A DNA stretch of 64,000 nucleotides, from the NCBI GenBank assembly GCA_038845865.1, contig JAWBQJ010000003.1, forward strand, positions 114,058-178,057. Direction: 5' to 3'. The notes beneath the pieces were generated by a model. The model searched no databases. It saw only the letters and a list, made by a program, of their open reading frames with translations, and was not told the origin of the DNA. This document shows positions 16,075 through 24,793 of the stretch, piece after piece. Every line of letters starts with the position of its first letter. Position 1 is the first letter of the stretch. Made by a program: the position numbers and the translations under genes. This DNA is from Desulfurococcaceae archaeon. Its GTDB lineage: Archaea; Thermoproteota; Thermoprotei_A; Sulfolobales; Desulfurococcaceae.

Positions 16075-17892
16075 GTGCCCTCATTGGTCAGGGTCGCGGT
16101 AATCGATAGAGACTACTGTAAACCCAATAAATGCAACTCGGAGTGTATTAGGTTCTGCCCAGTTAACAGGAGTAGGAAGAAGAAGGCGGTGGAACTCTCG
16201 GAGGACAGAACCCGCGCAGTAATATACGAAGACGTGTGCGTGGGTTGCGGTATCTGCGTCAAGAAGTGCCCCTTCAGCGCCATCTCAATCGTTAACGTAC
16301 CCGATGAGCTGGAAAAATTGCTCATGCATAGGTACGGAGAAAACATGTTTAAGCTATATGGCCTTCCAGCGCCCAGAGCCGGGGGGATCTTAGGCGTCAT
16401 TGGGCAGAACGGTTCTGGCAAGACTACGAGCATAAAAATCCTATCGGGTCAGTTAAAGCCTAATCTAGGCAGGTTGAGTAATCCCCCTGAATGGGATGAA
16501 ATAATAAAGGCTTTCCGTGGCACGGAGGTCCAGGCATATTTGAGTAAGCTAGCTAGTGGAGAGGTGAGGGCAGTCGTAAAGCCACAGTATATCGAAGCAG
16601 CGAGGCGCGCGTTAAAGGGTACTGTAGGGGAGCTACTGTCTAAAGCCGATGAAACGGGGTTGCTGAAGGACGTCGTAAACGCGATGGGTATCGAGAGGCT
16701 GCTCACGATGAAGGTGACTGAACTTAGCGGGGGTGAACTACAGAAATTCCTGATCTCCGCCGTGCTAGTGAAGAACGCCAACGCGTTCTTCTTCGATGAA
16801 CCCTGTAGCTACTTAGACATCCGTGAAAGGTTACGAGTTGCAAGAACTATAAGGGAGTTTACCAAGCCCGAAAAGAACTACGTCGTGGTGGTCGAGCACG
16901 ACCTAATGGTCCTGGACTACATTACGGACCACGTAGTAGTGATATACGGCGAACCAGGCGTGTTCGGGGTAGCCTCAAAACCCTACGGCACCCGAATGGG
17001 TATTAATACATATTTACGCGGGTACCTGCCAGCGGAAAACATGAGAATAAGGGACGGCGAGATAAGGTTCCGGGTAACGGTGAGGGGCGAAGTGAAGGAT
17101 CAGCACCCCTACCCGCTCCTAGCCTGGGACAGGATGTTGTTCCAGTACCCCTCATCGAGCTTTAAACTACACGTAGAAGAAGGCGAAGTGCACGTCAGCG
17201 AGGTCCTAGGCGTTTGTGGACCGAACGGCATAGGCAAAACTACCTTCATAAGGCTACTGAGCGGTGACCTCGAACCTAGCACGGGCGGAGTAATTCTCTC
17301 AGCCAGTAGCGTGAGCATTAAACCTCAGGAGGTCTCCCCGAAAATATTCGGGGAGGAAACGGTCGCGGGCAACCTGAAGGCGGCATCCCCCCTCACAGTA
17401 GACCCCACTTCTTGGCTCTACATTGAGCTGGTTAAGAGGCTGAAGCTGAACAGGCTCCTGGATAGAAGGGTCGAAGATTTGAGTGGAGGCGAGTTACAGA
17501 AACTCGCGGTCGCGGTAACATTGGCGAAAGACGCGGACCTCTACTTCCTCGACGAGCCCTCAGCATACCTGGATGTAGAGGAGAGAATAGCTGTTGCCAA
17601 GACGATTAGGAGGATCGTCGAAGAGAGGCAGAAGGCCTCTATCGTAGTGGAGCACGACTTGTTGTTTCAAACCTACGTAAGCGACAAGGTAGTGGTTTTC
17701 TGGGGGGAACCCGCGGTAGAAGGGCGTTCGACTAAGCCCATGGAGCTTAGAGAGGGGTTGAACCTGCTACTGAGTTACCTTGACGTGACCGTGCGCAGAG
17801 ACCCCGAAACTGGTAGACCCCGGATCAATAAACCGGGCTCCGTACTGGATAGGGAGCAGAAGCAGGTGAGGAGATACTTCCACGTTGATTAG
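16075..17892 (+). CDS. ABCE1/Rli1 ribosome recycling ATPase
   Basis: 605 residues. The N-terminal iron-sulfur domain carries CNSECIRFCP and CVGCGICVKKCPF for two 4Fe-4S clusters. Two ATP-binding cassettes follow: GQNGSGKTT, LSGGELQKF, FFDEPCSYLD, and GPNGIGKTTF, LSGGELQKL, YFLDEPSAYLD. ABCE1 splits ribosomes after termination and is essential in archaea. The frame begins at GTG 16075, but TTG at 16084 would give MVRVAVIDRDYC, the usual family start, so the true start may be nine bases later. Confidence 0.97.
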   Translation: MPSLVRVAVIDRDYCKPNKCNSECIRFCPVNRSRKKKAVELSEDRTRAVIYEDVCVGCGICVKKCPFSAISIVNVPDELEKLLMHRYGENMFKLYGLPAPRAGGILGVIGQNGSGKTTSIKILSGQLKPNLGRLSNPPEWDEIIKAFRGTEVQAYLSKLASGEVRAVVKPQYIEAARRALKGTVGELLSKADETGLLKDVVNAMGIERLLTMKVTELSGGELQKFLISAVLVKNANAFFFDEPCSYLDIRERLRVARTIREFTKPEKNYVVVVEHDLMVLDYITDHVVVIYGEPGVFGVASKPYGTRMGINTYLRGYLPAENMRIRDGEIRFRVTVRGEVKDQHPYPLLAWDRMLFQYPSSSFKLHVEEGEVHVSEVLGVCGPNGIGKTTFIRLLSGDLEPSTGGVILSASSVSIKPQEVSPKIFGEETVAGNLKAASPLTVDPTSWLYIELVKRLKLNRLLDRRVEDLSGGELQKLAVAVTLAKDADLYFLDEPSAYLDVEERIAVAKTIRRIVEERQKASIVVEHDLLFQTYVSDKVVVFWGEPAVEGRSTKPMELREGLNLLLSYLDVTVRRDPETGRPRINKPGSVLDREQKQVRRYFHVD

Positions 17893-17937
17893 TCTTCGAA
17901 TAGGGTGCTTTAAAAACCTAACCCAAAGTTATGCAAG

Positions 17938-17947
17938 CCTATAAATT
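17938..17947 (+). promoter_or_regulatory. TATA box of the fbp-tpiA operon
   Basis: CCTATAAATT predicts transcription near 17968, before the ATG at 17987. A second candidate, GCTTTAAAAA, lies at 17908-17917. Confidence 0.5.
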
Positions 17948-17986
17948 CCCGTTACGCGTTAACTGTAAATAAGGTGTCATGCCTCT

Positions 17987-19129
17987 ATGAGCGAGCGCGT
18001 AACGCTCTCCATAATAAAAGCTGATGTAGGTAGCATTGCCGGTCACCACGTGGTTCACCCAGATCAGCTGGCGGCCGCTACCAGGGTCCTAGCCGAGGCG
18101 AAGCAAAAGGACGTTATAATAGACTTCTACGTGACGAACGTAGGCGACGATCTCCAGCTAATAATGACCCACACGAAGGGACCGGATAACCCGGATATAC
18201 ATGGACTCGCGTGGGAAGCATTCAAAGTCGCCGCCAAGGTCGCTCGTGAATTAAAGCTCTATGCGGCCGGCCAGGACCTCTTATCGGAGGCGTTTTCTGG
18301 CAACGTGCGGGGACTCGGACCTGGAGTCGCGGAGCTCGAAATGGAAGAAAGGCCCTCGGAGCCCGTAATAACGTTCCACGCCGACAAGACTGAACCCGGT
18401 GCGTTCAATCTACCGGTTTTCAGGATCTTCGCGGACCCCTTCAACACGGCCGGGCTAGTCATTGACCCTAAAATGCACGCTGGCTTCGTGTTTGAAGTAT
18501 ATGACGTCTATGAAGGTAAGAGCGTGCTAATAAAGGCCCCCGAAGAGATGTACGACATACTCGCGCTCATAGGCACGACGGGTAGGTACATTGTCAGAAG
18601 AGTTTACAGAAAAAGCGATAACCTATTAGCAGCTGTGGTAAGTGTAGAAAGGCTGAACCTGATCGCTGGGAGGTACGTCGGAAAAGACGACCCGGTGGCG
18701 ATCATACGGGCGCAGCACGGCCTCCCAGCAGTTGGCGAGATCTTGGAGGCATTCGCGTTTCCCCACCTAGTAGCGGGGTGGATGAGGGGCAGTCACTACG
18801 GCCCCCTGATACCGGTCCCCCTCAAGTACGCCAAAGTGACGAGGTTTGACGGCCCGCCCAGAGTGATCGCGCTGGGCTGGAACATATCTCGAGGTAGGTT
18901 AATAGGGCCCGTAGACCTCTTCGACGATGTAGCTTTCGACGAAACCAGGAGGATCGCGCAGCTAGTAGCCGAGTACATGAGGCGACACGGGCCGTTCATG
19001 CCGCATAGGCTTGGACCCGAGGAAATGGAGTACACGACTCTGCCAGACGTGCTCGAGAAGCTTAAAGACAGGTTCGTAAAGGCCGAGGACGCGTACAAAG
19101 TAGTGAGAAAGGAGAGCGAAGCACCTTAA
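17987..19129 (+). CDS. fbp: Fructose 1,6-bisphosphate aldolase/phosphatase (bifunctional)
   Basis: 380 residues of the archaeal type V FBPase. This single enzyme condenses dihydroxyacetone phosphate with glyceraldehyde 3-phosphate and removes the 1-phosphate, driving gluconeogenesis one way. Recognisable segments are LSIIKADVGSIAGHHVVHP at the N-terminus, VGDDLQLIMTH, FHADKTEPGAFNLP, and GWMRGSHYGPLIPVP. Full family length. The triosephosphate isomerase gene follows after 29 bases on the same strand, a sensible pairing since that enzyme makes the two triose substrates interconvertible. Confidence 0.96.
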   Translation: MSERVTLSIIKADVGSIAGHHVVHPDQLAAATRVLAEAKQKDVIIDFYVTNVGDDLQLIMTHTKGPDNPDIHGLAWEAFKVAAKVARELKLYAAGQDLLSEAFSGNVRGLGPGVAELEMEERPSEPVITFHADKTEPGAFNLPVFRIFADPFNTAGLVIDPKMHAGFVFEVYDVYEGKSVLIKAPEEMYDILALIGTTGRYIVRRVYRKSDNLLAAVVSVERLNLIAGRYVGKDDPVAIIRAQHGLPAVGEILEAFAFPHLVAGWMRGSHYGPLIPVPLKYAKVTRFDGPPRVIALGWNISRGRLIGPVDLFDDVAFDETRRIAQLVAEYMRRHGPFMPHRLGPEEMEYTTLPDVLEKLKDRFVKAEDAYKVVRKESEAP

Positions 19130-19158
19130 TGTCAGCTTTTTAACTAGTAGCCTACACC

Positions 19159-19878
19159 TTGAGGGGCCTTTTCGTGTACCCGGTACTAGTAGTCAACTAC
19201 AAGGCATACTACCCTCACAGCTTCGGCAAGCGCGCACTCGAAATAGCGAAGGCGGCGGTCACCGTTCAAAGGGAATACAGCGTAGACATCATTCTAGCAC
19301 CCCCTTTCACCGAGCTCTACAGGGTATTAATGGAGGTCGCGGGGACCCGCATAAAGGTGTACGCGCAGCATGCGGACCCCATGGAACCGGGCGCCATAAC
19401 GGGGTTTACTCCCTTGGAAGGGCTGAAGGAGCTGGGTGTGCACGGCGTCATAATAAATCACAGCGAGCACCGGTTAACCTTGGCCGGCATAAACTACTTG
19501 ATTAGAAGGGCCCGTAACCTAAACCTAGAGGTACTGGCATGCGCAGATGTCCCGGAAACGGGGGCTGCAATAGCGGTATTGAGGCCGGACATGGTGGCCG
19601 TGGAGCCTCCGGAGCTTATTGGAACGGGAATAAGCGTTAGTAAGGCCAAGCCCGAGGTAATCACAAATAGCGTTAAATTGATTAGAGAAGTAAATAGCGA
19701 GGTAAAAATACTAACGGGAGCGGGCATCTCAACCGGCGAAGATGTCTACGTCGCAATTAAACTAGGGACAGTAGGAGTGCTGGTAGCCTCGGCAATTGTA
19801 AAAGCAAAAGACGTATACCAAGTAATGAGAGAAATGGCGGAGGCCGCGGTAAAGGCGCTCGAAGAAGCGAGCGAGTAG
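19159..19878 (+). CDS. tpiA: Triosephosphate isomerase
   Basis: 239 residues, the short archaeal form. Catalytic residues are visible: Asn and Lys in VVNYKAY, His in IINHSEHR, and Glu in AVEPPELIGTG; the phosphate-binding loop is LTGAGISTGED. It interconverts dihydroxyacetone phosphate and glyceraldehyde 3-phosphate. The start is TTG at 19159; a GTG five codons later (MYPVLVVNYK) is an alternative. Cotranscription with fbp is likely. Confidence 0.95.
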   Translation: MRGLFVYPVLVVNYKAYYPHSFGKRALEIAKAAVTVQREYSVDIILAPPFTELYRVLMEVAGTRIKVYAQHADPMEPGAITGFTPLEGLKELGVHGVIINHSEHRLTLAGINYLIRRARNLNLEVLACADVPETGAAIAVLRPDMVAVEPPELIGTGISVSKAKPEVITNSVKLIREVNSEVKILTGAGISTGEDVYVAIKLGTVGVLVASAIVKAKDVYQVMREMAEAAVKALEEASE

Positions 19879-20090
19879 ATCACCGTTGCCTGTTGAAACG
19901 AAGCCAGGAGACCGTGGACCCCTGTAAGCTCTTTCCTAGCGTAGAGGAGTGGGCTAGAATGGGGTAACTAGGGGTTTTCCACGTACTTTCTGTACTCTAT
20001 GCATACTTAGGCTATTAGGCTACACTGACCGGCGACCCAGGGCCGGGTCCTGGCTTAAAAACCATAGTTGAAATCCCGAAAGGATATGGC

Positions 20091-20160
20091 TTTTTGACAC
20101 AGGTAAAATATAAAAGGGGCTTAATCAATGTTAGCATTCGGTGGTGACACGTGTCAAAAA
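20091..20160. promoter_or_regulatory. Palindromic operator around the DUF438/HTH operon promoter
   Basis: TTTTTGACAC (20091-20100) is mirrored by GTGTCAAAAA (20151-20160), and TGACACGTGTCA (20145-20156) is a perfect 12-base palindrome. The TATA-like TAAAATATAAAAGG (20104-20117) lies between. A dimeric repressor bound here would block the promoter and the GTG start of the downstream gene. The HTH protein encoded second in the operon is the natural candidate. Confidence 0.6.
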
Positions 20161-21470
20161 ATGTAAGCAGTCGAGTAGAGCTAATTAAAAGCCTACTAAA
20201 GGAAATACATAGGGGGGCGAGCTTACTTGAACTGAGAGAGAAGTACAAAGATGAACTGGGTAAGATATCTCCTTTCGAAATACTTATGGCTGAACAGCAA
20301 CTGGTTAAAGAGGGCGTTCAAATCCAGGAAATACTTGGTTTATGTGATCTACACGTAGAGCTGTTTCGCGAATCACTATTAAAAAGGGAGTTGAGGGGGC
20401 TGAAGAAGGGGCATCCCATAGACTTGCTGATGAGGGAGAACGAGTGGATATTGAAAAAAGCCGAAATACTGAATCTATACGCGCAGGCAGTGTTAAACGC
20501 CACTGACGAGGAGAGGGCTAGACAAGCACTAAAGGTGATTGAACAGACCCTATTAGAGCTGAAAGGGATCAGGATCCATTATAGGAAAGTGCAGATGCTG
20601 ATCTTCCCCTACCTCGAGAGGATGGGCATTAACGCCATTCCACGAGTGATGTGGAGTCGCGAGGACGGCGTTCTCGTTAAGTTAAGATCACTGCTACTGG
20701 ACATTCAGAGGGATGAACGCGGCGCGAGCATGGATAAGATGCGCGAACACGCTATGAGAGCCGTTGAAATCTCGCGTGAAATTAGCGAACTAGTTTTCAG
20801 GGAAAACAAGATACTGTACCCTGCTACCTATGCTTTATTACCGGAAGGTGCTTGGGCCGCTATACATGAAGGTGCCGGCAAGATTGGATACCTAGTTGAA
20901 GTAGTCGAGTCACAGTGGACGCCGGGAACAGAGCCCATTTACCCGTACGAGTGGACACCTCTCATTAACGGAGAGCAAGTAGAAAAGCTACCAGATGAGT
21001 TTAGGCGGGCCTTAAACCAGCCCCTTAATATGGACGATTACAGGATCAGGCGGGAAGGGGACATAGAGCTGGATACCGGGTTCTTGAGTAAAGAAGAGAT
21101 CGGGGCCATCTTCAGGAACCTACCGCTTGAACTAACATATGCTGATGTAAACGATAGAGTGAGATTTTACACCGAGAGCGAGCTCTCAAGAGGCTTCGTG
21201 AGAACGAAGACCATACTAGGTAGAAGACTTCTTTACTGTCATCCACCGAGGCTCGAGAAGTACGTGATGATGAACGTTGAATCACTCAAACAAGGAAATC
21301 TAAAGTATAGGGAGTTCTGGACGGCAATGGGGGAGAGAATCCTAAGGGTTATAGTTGTACCCGTGAAGAACAGGAACGGCGAGCTGCTGGGAGTACTGGA
21401 AATAGTTGAGGACTTAACAGATGTGGTGAAAAAACCGGAGGAAATAAAGAAAAAGATCATGGTGTTGTAA
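20151..21470 (+). CDS. DUF438 / hemerythrin-like / PAS domain sensor protein
   Basis: 439 residues. Residues about 1-75 match the DUF438 helical domain (LLKEIHRGASLLELREKYKD). About 80-240 form an all-helical hemerythrin-like region, with histidines in LCDLHVELF, IHYRKVQM and REHAMRAV. About 310-430 form a PAS-like domain (LPLELTYADVNDRVRFYTES...RILRVIVVPVKN). Proteins of this layout are thought to sense small molecules, metal or redox state; the ligand here is unknown. No kinase output domain is present, so output may go through the HTH protein encoded 3 bases downstream. GTG start overlaps the operator palindrome. Confidence 0.85.
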   Translation: MSKNVSSRVELIKSLLKEIHRGASLLELREKYKDELGKISPFEILMAEQQLVKEGVQIQEILGLCDLHVELFRESLLKRELRGLKKGHPIDLLMRENEWILKKAEILNLYAQAVLNATDEERARQALKVIEQTLLELKGIRIHYRKVQMLIFPYLERMGINAIPRVMWSREDGVLVKLRSLLLDIQRDERGASMDKMREHAMRAVEISREISELVFRENKILYPATYALLPEGAWAAIHEGAGKIGYLVEVVESQWTPGTEPIYPYEWTPLINGEQVEKLPDEFRRALNQPLNMDDYRIRREGDIELDTGFLSKEEIGAIFRNLPLELTYADVNDRVRFYTESELSRGFVRTKTILGRRLLYCHPPRLEKYVMMNVESLKQGNLKYREFWTAMGERILRVIVVPVKNRNGELLGVLEIVEDLTDVVKKPEEIKKKIMVL

Positions 21471-21473
21471 GCC

Positions 21474-21869
21474 TTGAAAAGCGTTTTTGAACTCATTGCA
21501 AAACACGTTGAACCCTCTATAAAGAGAAGCCTCGTTGAGTCTTTAACCAGGCGCGGGCTGTCGAGGTCAAGTATTGCGAGGTGTTTAGGTATATCCGTTC
21601 CGCTCGTTACCAGGTACGTTAAGAAAGAAAGGGGATTGCATGATTTTACCAGTATCAAGGATGTTGCTTTAAGAATCGAAGAACTAGCTAACAAAGTAGT
21701 GGACAGCGGGATCTGCGGTAATGATCTTTACTACGAAATAGTAAAGCTCACTGTATACGTACTGGCTAGAAAATACGCTTGTGGAGTGCACTACTCACTA
21801 GATAAATCAATTAATCCCGCTAAGTGTGGTATTTGCCCAGGGTTATTTGAGAACCTGGTTAAAGCGTAG
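21474..21869 (+). CDS. HTH transcriptional regulator with C-terminal cysteines (COG2522-like)
   Basis: 131 residues. The helix-turn-helix is SRSSIARCLGISVPLVTRYV near residues 31-50. The C-terminus carries ACGVHY...CGICPG, four cysteines that could bind a metal or cluster. This resembles the archaeal COG2522 regulators. TTG start, 3 bases after the stop of the DUF438-PAS gene, so the two are one operon. The operator at 20091-20160 makes autoregulation plausible. Confidence 0.8.
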   Translation: MKSVFELIAKHVEPSIKRSLVESLTRRGLSRSSIARCLGISVPLVTRYVKKERGLHDFTSIKDVALRIEELANKVVDSGICGNDLYYEIVKLTVYVLARKYACGVHYSLDKSINPAKCGICPGLFENLVKA

Positions 21870-22197
21870 TGCTATTCCATAACCGAGAGTTCGTTGAACC
21901 TTTTGGCAGTTACTTAAAGAAACCCCTACTACCCGTTGTTATTTATGCAGCCTGTCCATTAATGTGCCTGGCTATTACGTCCTTTAGGGCGCTTTGACCT
22001 ATAACCTCGGCCGCTTACCGCCGAGTAGCACACCTCACTGCTTTTAACTACCAGCTACAACACCCCAAAAAGACGGCCCCTTGATCTAGGCATGGGATAC
22101 ACGTACTTTTAGTTCTGCACTCCACTTTTAACCGGTAAAGCGCACTATCCCCGTTGAGATTTATTAGATTCTTACAGATTTGGTAACATGGATAAGG
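21870..22197. other. Gap before tRNA-Thr
   Basis: No coding frame or RNA family recognised. The sequence is AT-mixed with a possible TATA (GATTTATTAGATTC near 22158-22171) for the tRNA gene. Confidence 0.5.
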
Positions 22198-22299
22198 GCC
22201 GCCGTAGCTCAGCCTGGTGGAGCGCCGGCCTCGTATGGTTGCGTAATAGACCGAGGTCGAGAAAGCCGGTGGACGCGGGTTCAAATCCCGCCGGCGGCT
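22198..22299 (+). tRNA. tRNA-Thr(CGT) with 28-base intron
   Basis: Acceptor GCCGCCG pairs with CGGCGGC; D-arm GCTC/GAGC; anticodon stem CCGGC/GCCGG. Anticodon CGT at 22232-22234. The intron 22236-22263 lies at 37/38 and contains ACCGAGGTCGAG as in the tRNA-Ala intron. Discriminator T, usual for archaeal threonine tRNA. The last base touches the stop codon of the convergent pyk gene. Confidence 0.93.
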
Positions 22300-23738
22300 T
22301 ACATTATTATTTCAACTCTTATCTCATGAACGTTTAACCCCGGCTTAACGTAGGACTTCACTATTACTTCGCCCGGCCTCAAGTAACCCTTACTCCTCGC
22401 CTTCAAGTATAGTTCTTGAACCCCCTTTTCGTAGTCATCCGTCTCCGTTAATTGCATGGAGACATCTACGGGGTGTACATTGTAGTAAACAGTGTATTTC
22501 TCCAGTAGCCTCCTGTTCCAACTACCCACGTAGACGGGAACCCTGGGTCTGAGCCTGGATATTAAGGGGACAGTGCGCCCGGTTTTCGTGTACGCTATGA
22601 TGGATCCCTCTAAGCTCTCCGCGAACGAAACCAGCCCGTGAACGTACTTTTCCAGTAGGCTTTGCGGCTTAATGTGCTTCCTCAACTGGTCGGTGAGCAC
22701 GCCTGGCATGTTTTCAAACGCCGTATCCGCTACAATCCTAGCCCACTTAACCGCTTCTACCGGGTGCTTACCCACGGCCGTTTCATTGGTTAACAGAACG
22801 GCGTCGGCGAGGCTGTACACTACGTTATAGATGCCCACGACGTCGCTACGACTAGGCCTGCCGCTCTCGATCATCGATTCCAGGATGTCCGTGGCTATGA
22901 TGACGGGCTTACCCAGTTCCGTTGCAAGCTTCGTTATTTGTTCTTGTAGAATAGGCACGGTCTCTATGGGGAAGTGGACTCCCAAGTCCCCGCGTGCAAT
23001 TAATACAGCGTCGGAGACCTTTGAAACCCGCTCCGCGTTCTTCACACCGCTAGGCGTCTCTATCTTAGAGATTATACCCACATCGCTACAGCCGTACTGG
23101 TTTAGCAAGTCCTTAACGAGAAGTACGTCCTGCTCGTTGCGCACGTAGCTCAGTGCGATGTACGTGAACTTCTTCTCGCATATGTACTTGACTAGCGCGA
23201 GTTGCTTCTCGTCCAGGAAGGGTAGTGGTACCTCTTTACCCAGTACTACCACCTTCTTTCCGGGTATGAAAGTGCCCGGCGCGGTTACAATGCAGTTTGC
23301 GTAGTCTCCACCCGCCTCTATTACTCTTAACTCCACGTCGCCGTCTCCGTAAAGGATGGTATCTCCGGGTTCGAGTACTTCAAAAAGCTCTCTGCGTGAA
23401 ACCGGCACTTCGGCCGTGCTCGCGCCGGGCCTGCTGGCACCCCTAAAGGTCACGATCTCGCCTTTTTGGACGTTAAAGGGCTTAAAATCACCGCTCCTGA
23501 TTTGGGGTCCCGGTACATCCCCCATTAGGGATATTACTGCATCGAATTCGGAGGCCGCGCCTCTTACGTAGTCTATATAAGTATTCCACGTATCTGCATC
23601 CCCGAAGGACATGTTTATCCTGAAGCCGGACGCGCCATACCTGATCATGCCTTTTATTGCATCCATGTTAGCTGAGGAAGGCCCTATAGTCGCCAGTACT
23701 TTTATTCCTTTACTCAACCGGCCCTTTTGAAAGTACAT
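22299..23738 (-). CDS. pyk: Pyruvate kinase
   Basis: 479 residues. Signature segments are KVLATIGPSSAN near the N-terminus, FRINMSFGD, the metal/PEP site IARGDLGVHFP, IIATDILESMIESGRPSRSDV and NETAVGKHPVEAVKW. It converts phosphoenolpyruvate and ADP to pyruvate and ATP, the last glycolytic step. The C-terminal domain is of normal length. It is transcribed toward the tRNA-Thr gene, whose end it abuts. Confidence 0.96.
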   Translation of the reverse strand: MYFQKGRLSKGIKVLATIGPSSANMDAIKGMIRYGASGFRINMSFGDADTWNTYIDYVRGAASEFDAVISLMGDVPGPQIRSGDFKPFNVQKGEIVTFRGASRPGASTAEVPVSRRELFEVLEPGDTILYGDGDVELRVIEAGGDYANCIVTAPGTFIPGKKVVVLGKEVPLPFLDEKQLALVKYICEKKFTYIALSYVRNEQDVLLVKDLLNQYGCSDVGIISKIETPSGVKNAERVSKVSDAVLIARGDLGVHFPIETVPILQEQITKLATELGKPVIIATDILESMIESGRPSRSDVVGIYNVVYSLADAVLLTNETAVGKHPVEAVKWARIVADTAFENMPGVLTDQLRKHIKPQSLLEKYVHGLVSFAESLEGSIIAYTKTGRTVPLISRLRPRVPVYVGSWNRRLLEKYTVYYNVHPVDVSMQLTETDDYEKGVQELYLKARSKGYLRPGEVIVKSYVKPGLNVHEIRVEIIM

Positions 23739-23852
23739 GGGCTGGCCCCGAGAGCTAGATACTCGGAGCTAAGTTATATGTGTGCAGGGTAGCACCGGTC
23801 TTTGCACCTGCTCGCAACGGCCAGCGCTTTGATGGACACAGCGAACGCGAAT

Positions 23853-23870
23853 GCTTAAATATTTAAAAAC
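23853..23870 (+). promoter_or_regulatory. TATA region of the Glu/Trp microprotein
   Basis: GCTTAAATATTTAAAAAC offers two overlapping TATA positions, giving a start near 23884-23891, immediately ahead of the GGGGGATAAAG ribosome-binding region. Confidence 0.5.
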
Positions 23871-23899
23871 CGGCACAATATACGAGTTGGGGGATAAAG

Positions 23900-23983
23900 T
23901 TGAAGTGGATGCTAGAGGAGGAGTGGGAAGAAGAGTGGGAGGAAGAAGAGTGGGAAGAGGAGGAGTGGGAAGAGGAGTGGTGA
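23900..23983 (+). CDS. 27-residue Glu/Trp repeat microprotein
   Basis: A TTG-started frame of 27 codons ends in TGA at 23981. After MKWML the product is built only from Glu and Trp: runs of three or four Glu separated by single Trp (Trp at residues 3, 9, 13, 18, 23, 27). Trp every four or five residues would line one face of a helix, with a strongly negative remainder. A TATA element and a leader GGGGGATAAAG directly before the TTG, nearly the same as the alba1 leader, argue that it is expressed and translated. An ATG at 23909 would give a 24-residue version. No family known to me. It ends two bases before the convergent Cgi121-like gene. Confidence 0.55.
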   Translation: MKWMLEEEWEEEWEEEEWEEEEWEEEW

Positions 23984-23985
23984 TC

Positions 23986-24471
23986 TTAGGTCAATGAGAG
24001 TGCAAGCCTAGTATTTTTTACGAGCGCTCTCAAAGACCTACTCTCCGCCCCCGTGACGTCGACCTCCTTACAGCCTTCCAGGTCTCCGGGCAGCGCGTCA
24101 ACGCCAACCAGGTAGTAGTCTACCCCCTTCTCCAGCTCCGAGCTAAACAATTCTATTAGCTCGTCCAGTTGCTTCATCCCGGTAATTAGAAGAGCTAGTA
24201 GTAGGCCTTGATTTTTAATCCTTGAAACCCTACCTGCGTAGAACTTGTAGTGAAGCGCCCCCTGTACTAGTTGGAGAGGCGTCTCCACGAGCGTAACTGG
24301 AATTAGCGTGATAGGCTTTGCGGGGGAGGCCTTTCGTAATTGCAGTTCGCTGTTTAGATTTCCCGTCTCGTTCTTGCAGTAGTAAAGGTAGATGCTTAGG
24401 TGAAGGCCTCTCCACCCTATCTCCACGCGTAATTCGTCACGGTAATTCTCGTAACTAAGCACCACTCTCAC
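23986..24471 (-). CDS. Cgi121-like KEOPS subunit
   Basis: 161 residues. The central segment GALHYKFYAGRVSRIKNQGLL followed by LALLITGMKQLDELIELF matches the pattern of Cgi121, where a tRNA-binding subunit of KEOPS has a conserved leucine-rich helix and a TG.+QI-like motif. KEOPS makes the t6A modification on tRNAs. The N-terminal half is diverged, so the call is moderate. It overlaps the S17e gene upstream by 17 bases and is translated with it. Confidence 0.6.
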   Translation of the reverse strand: MRVVLSYENYRDELRVEIGWRGLHLSIYLYYCKNETGNLNSELQLRKASPAKPITLIPVTLVETPLQLVQGALHYKFYAGRVSRIKNQGLLLALLITGMKQLDELIELFSSELEKGVDYYLVGVDALPGDLEGCKEVDVTGAESRSLRALVKNTRLALSLT

Positions 24472-24697
24472 TCGCAGTTTCGGGTTTCGTCACGATAACT
24501 TCCTTCCTCCTCGCTGAAACGGTGACTAAGTGTGTTATGTAGCCTGCTACCTGGTTTCTCAGTTTTTTCGAAGACGTGCTCACTAGCTTAGCGACTACTA
24601 GCTTGTTGCGGTTAAAGTCACGCGTAAACAGGTAGGGGTACTTTTCGAGTAGCTCTCTTGCAATCCTCTTAACGAGCTTTGTCCTGACCTTACCCAT
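24455..24697 (-). CDS. rps17e: Ribosomal protein S17e
   Basis: The MGKVRTKLVKRIARELLEKY start is the S17e signature, followed by FTRDFNRNKLVVAKL and KKLRNQVAGYITHLV. Small-subunit protein of archaea and eukaryotes, about 80 residues. I chose the ATG at 24697, since the three residues before it (from 24706) are not part of the family. TATA-like AGTTTTATAAGCC (minus strand, near 24749-24761) predicts a start near 24730. First gene of an operon with the Cgi121-like gene. Confidence 0.93.
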   Translation of the reverse strand: MGKVRTKLVKRIARELLEKYPYLFTRDFNRNKLVVAKLVSTSSKKLRNQVAGYITHLVTVSARRKEVIVTKPETASESGA

Positions 24698-24793
24698 GTA
24701 GTACACCTAGTTCAATAACGTGCCACTAAATGCTCATTAGTAGAGAGGCTTATAAAACTGGGCTACCAGGGCCTAGACCGGTGGCGACGACCA

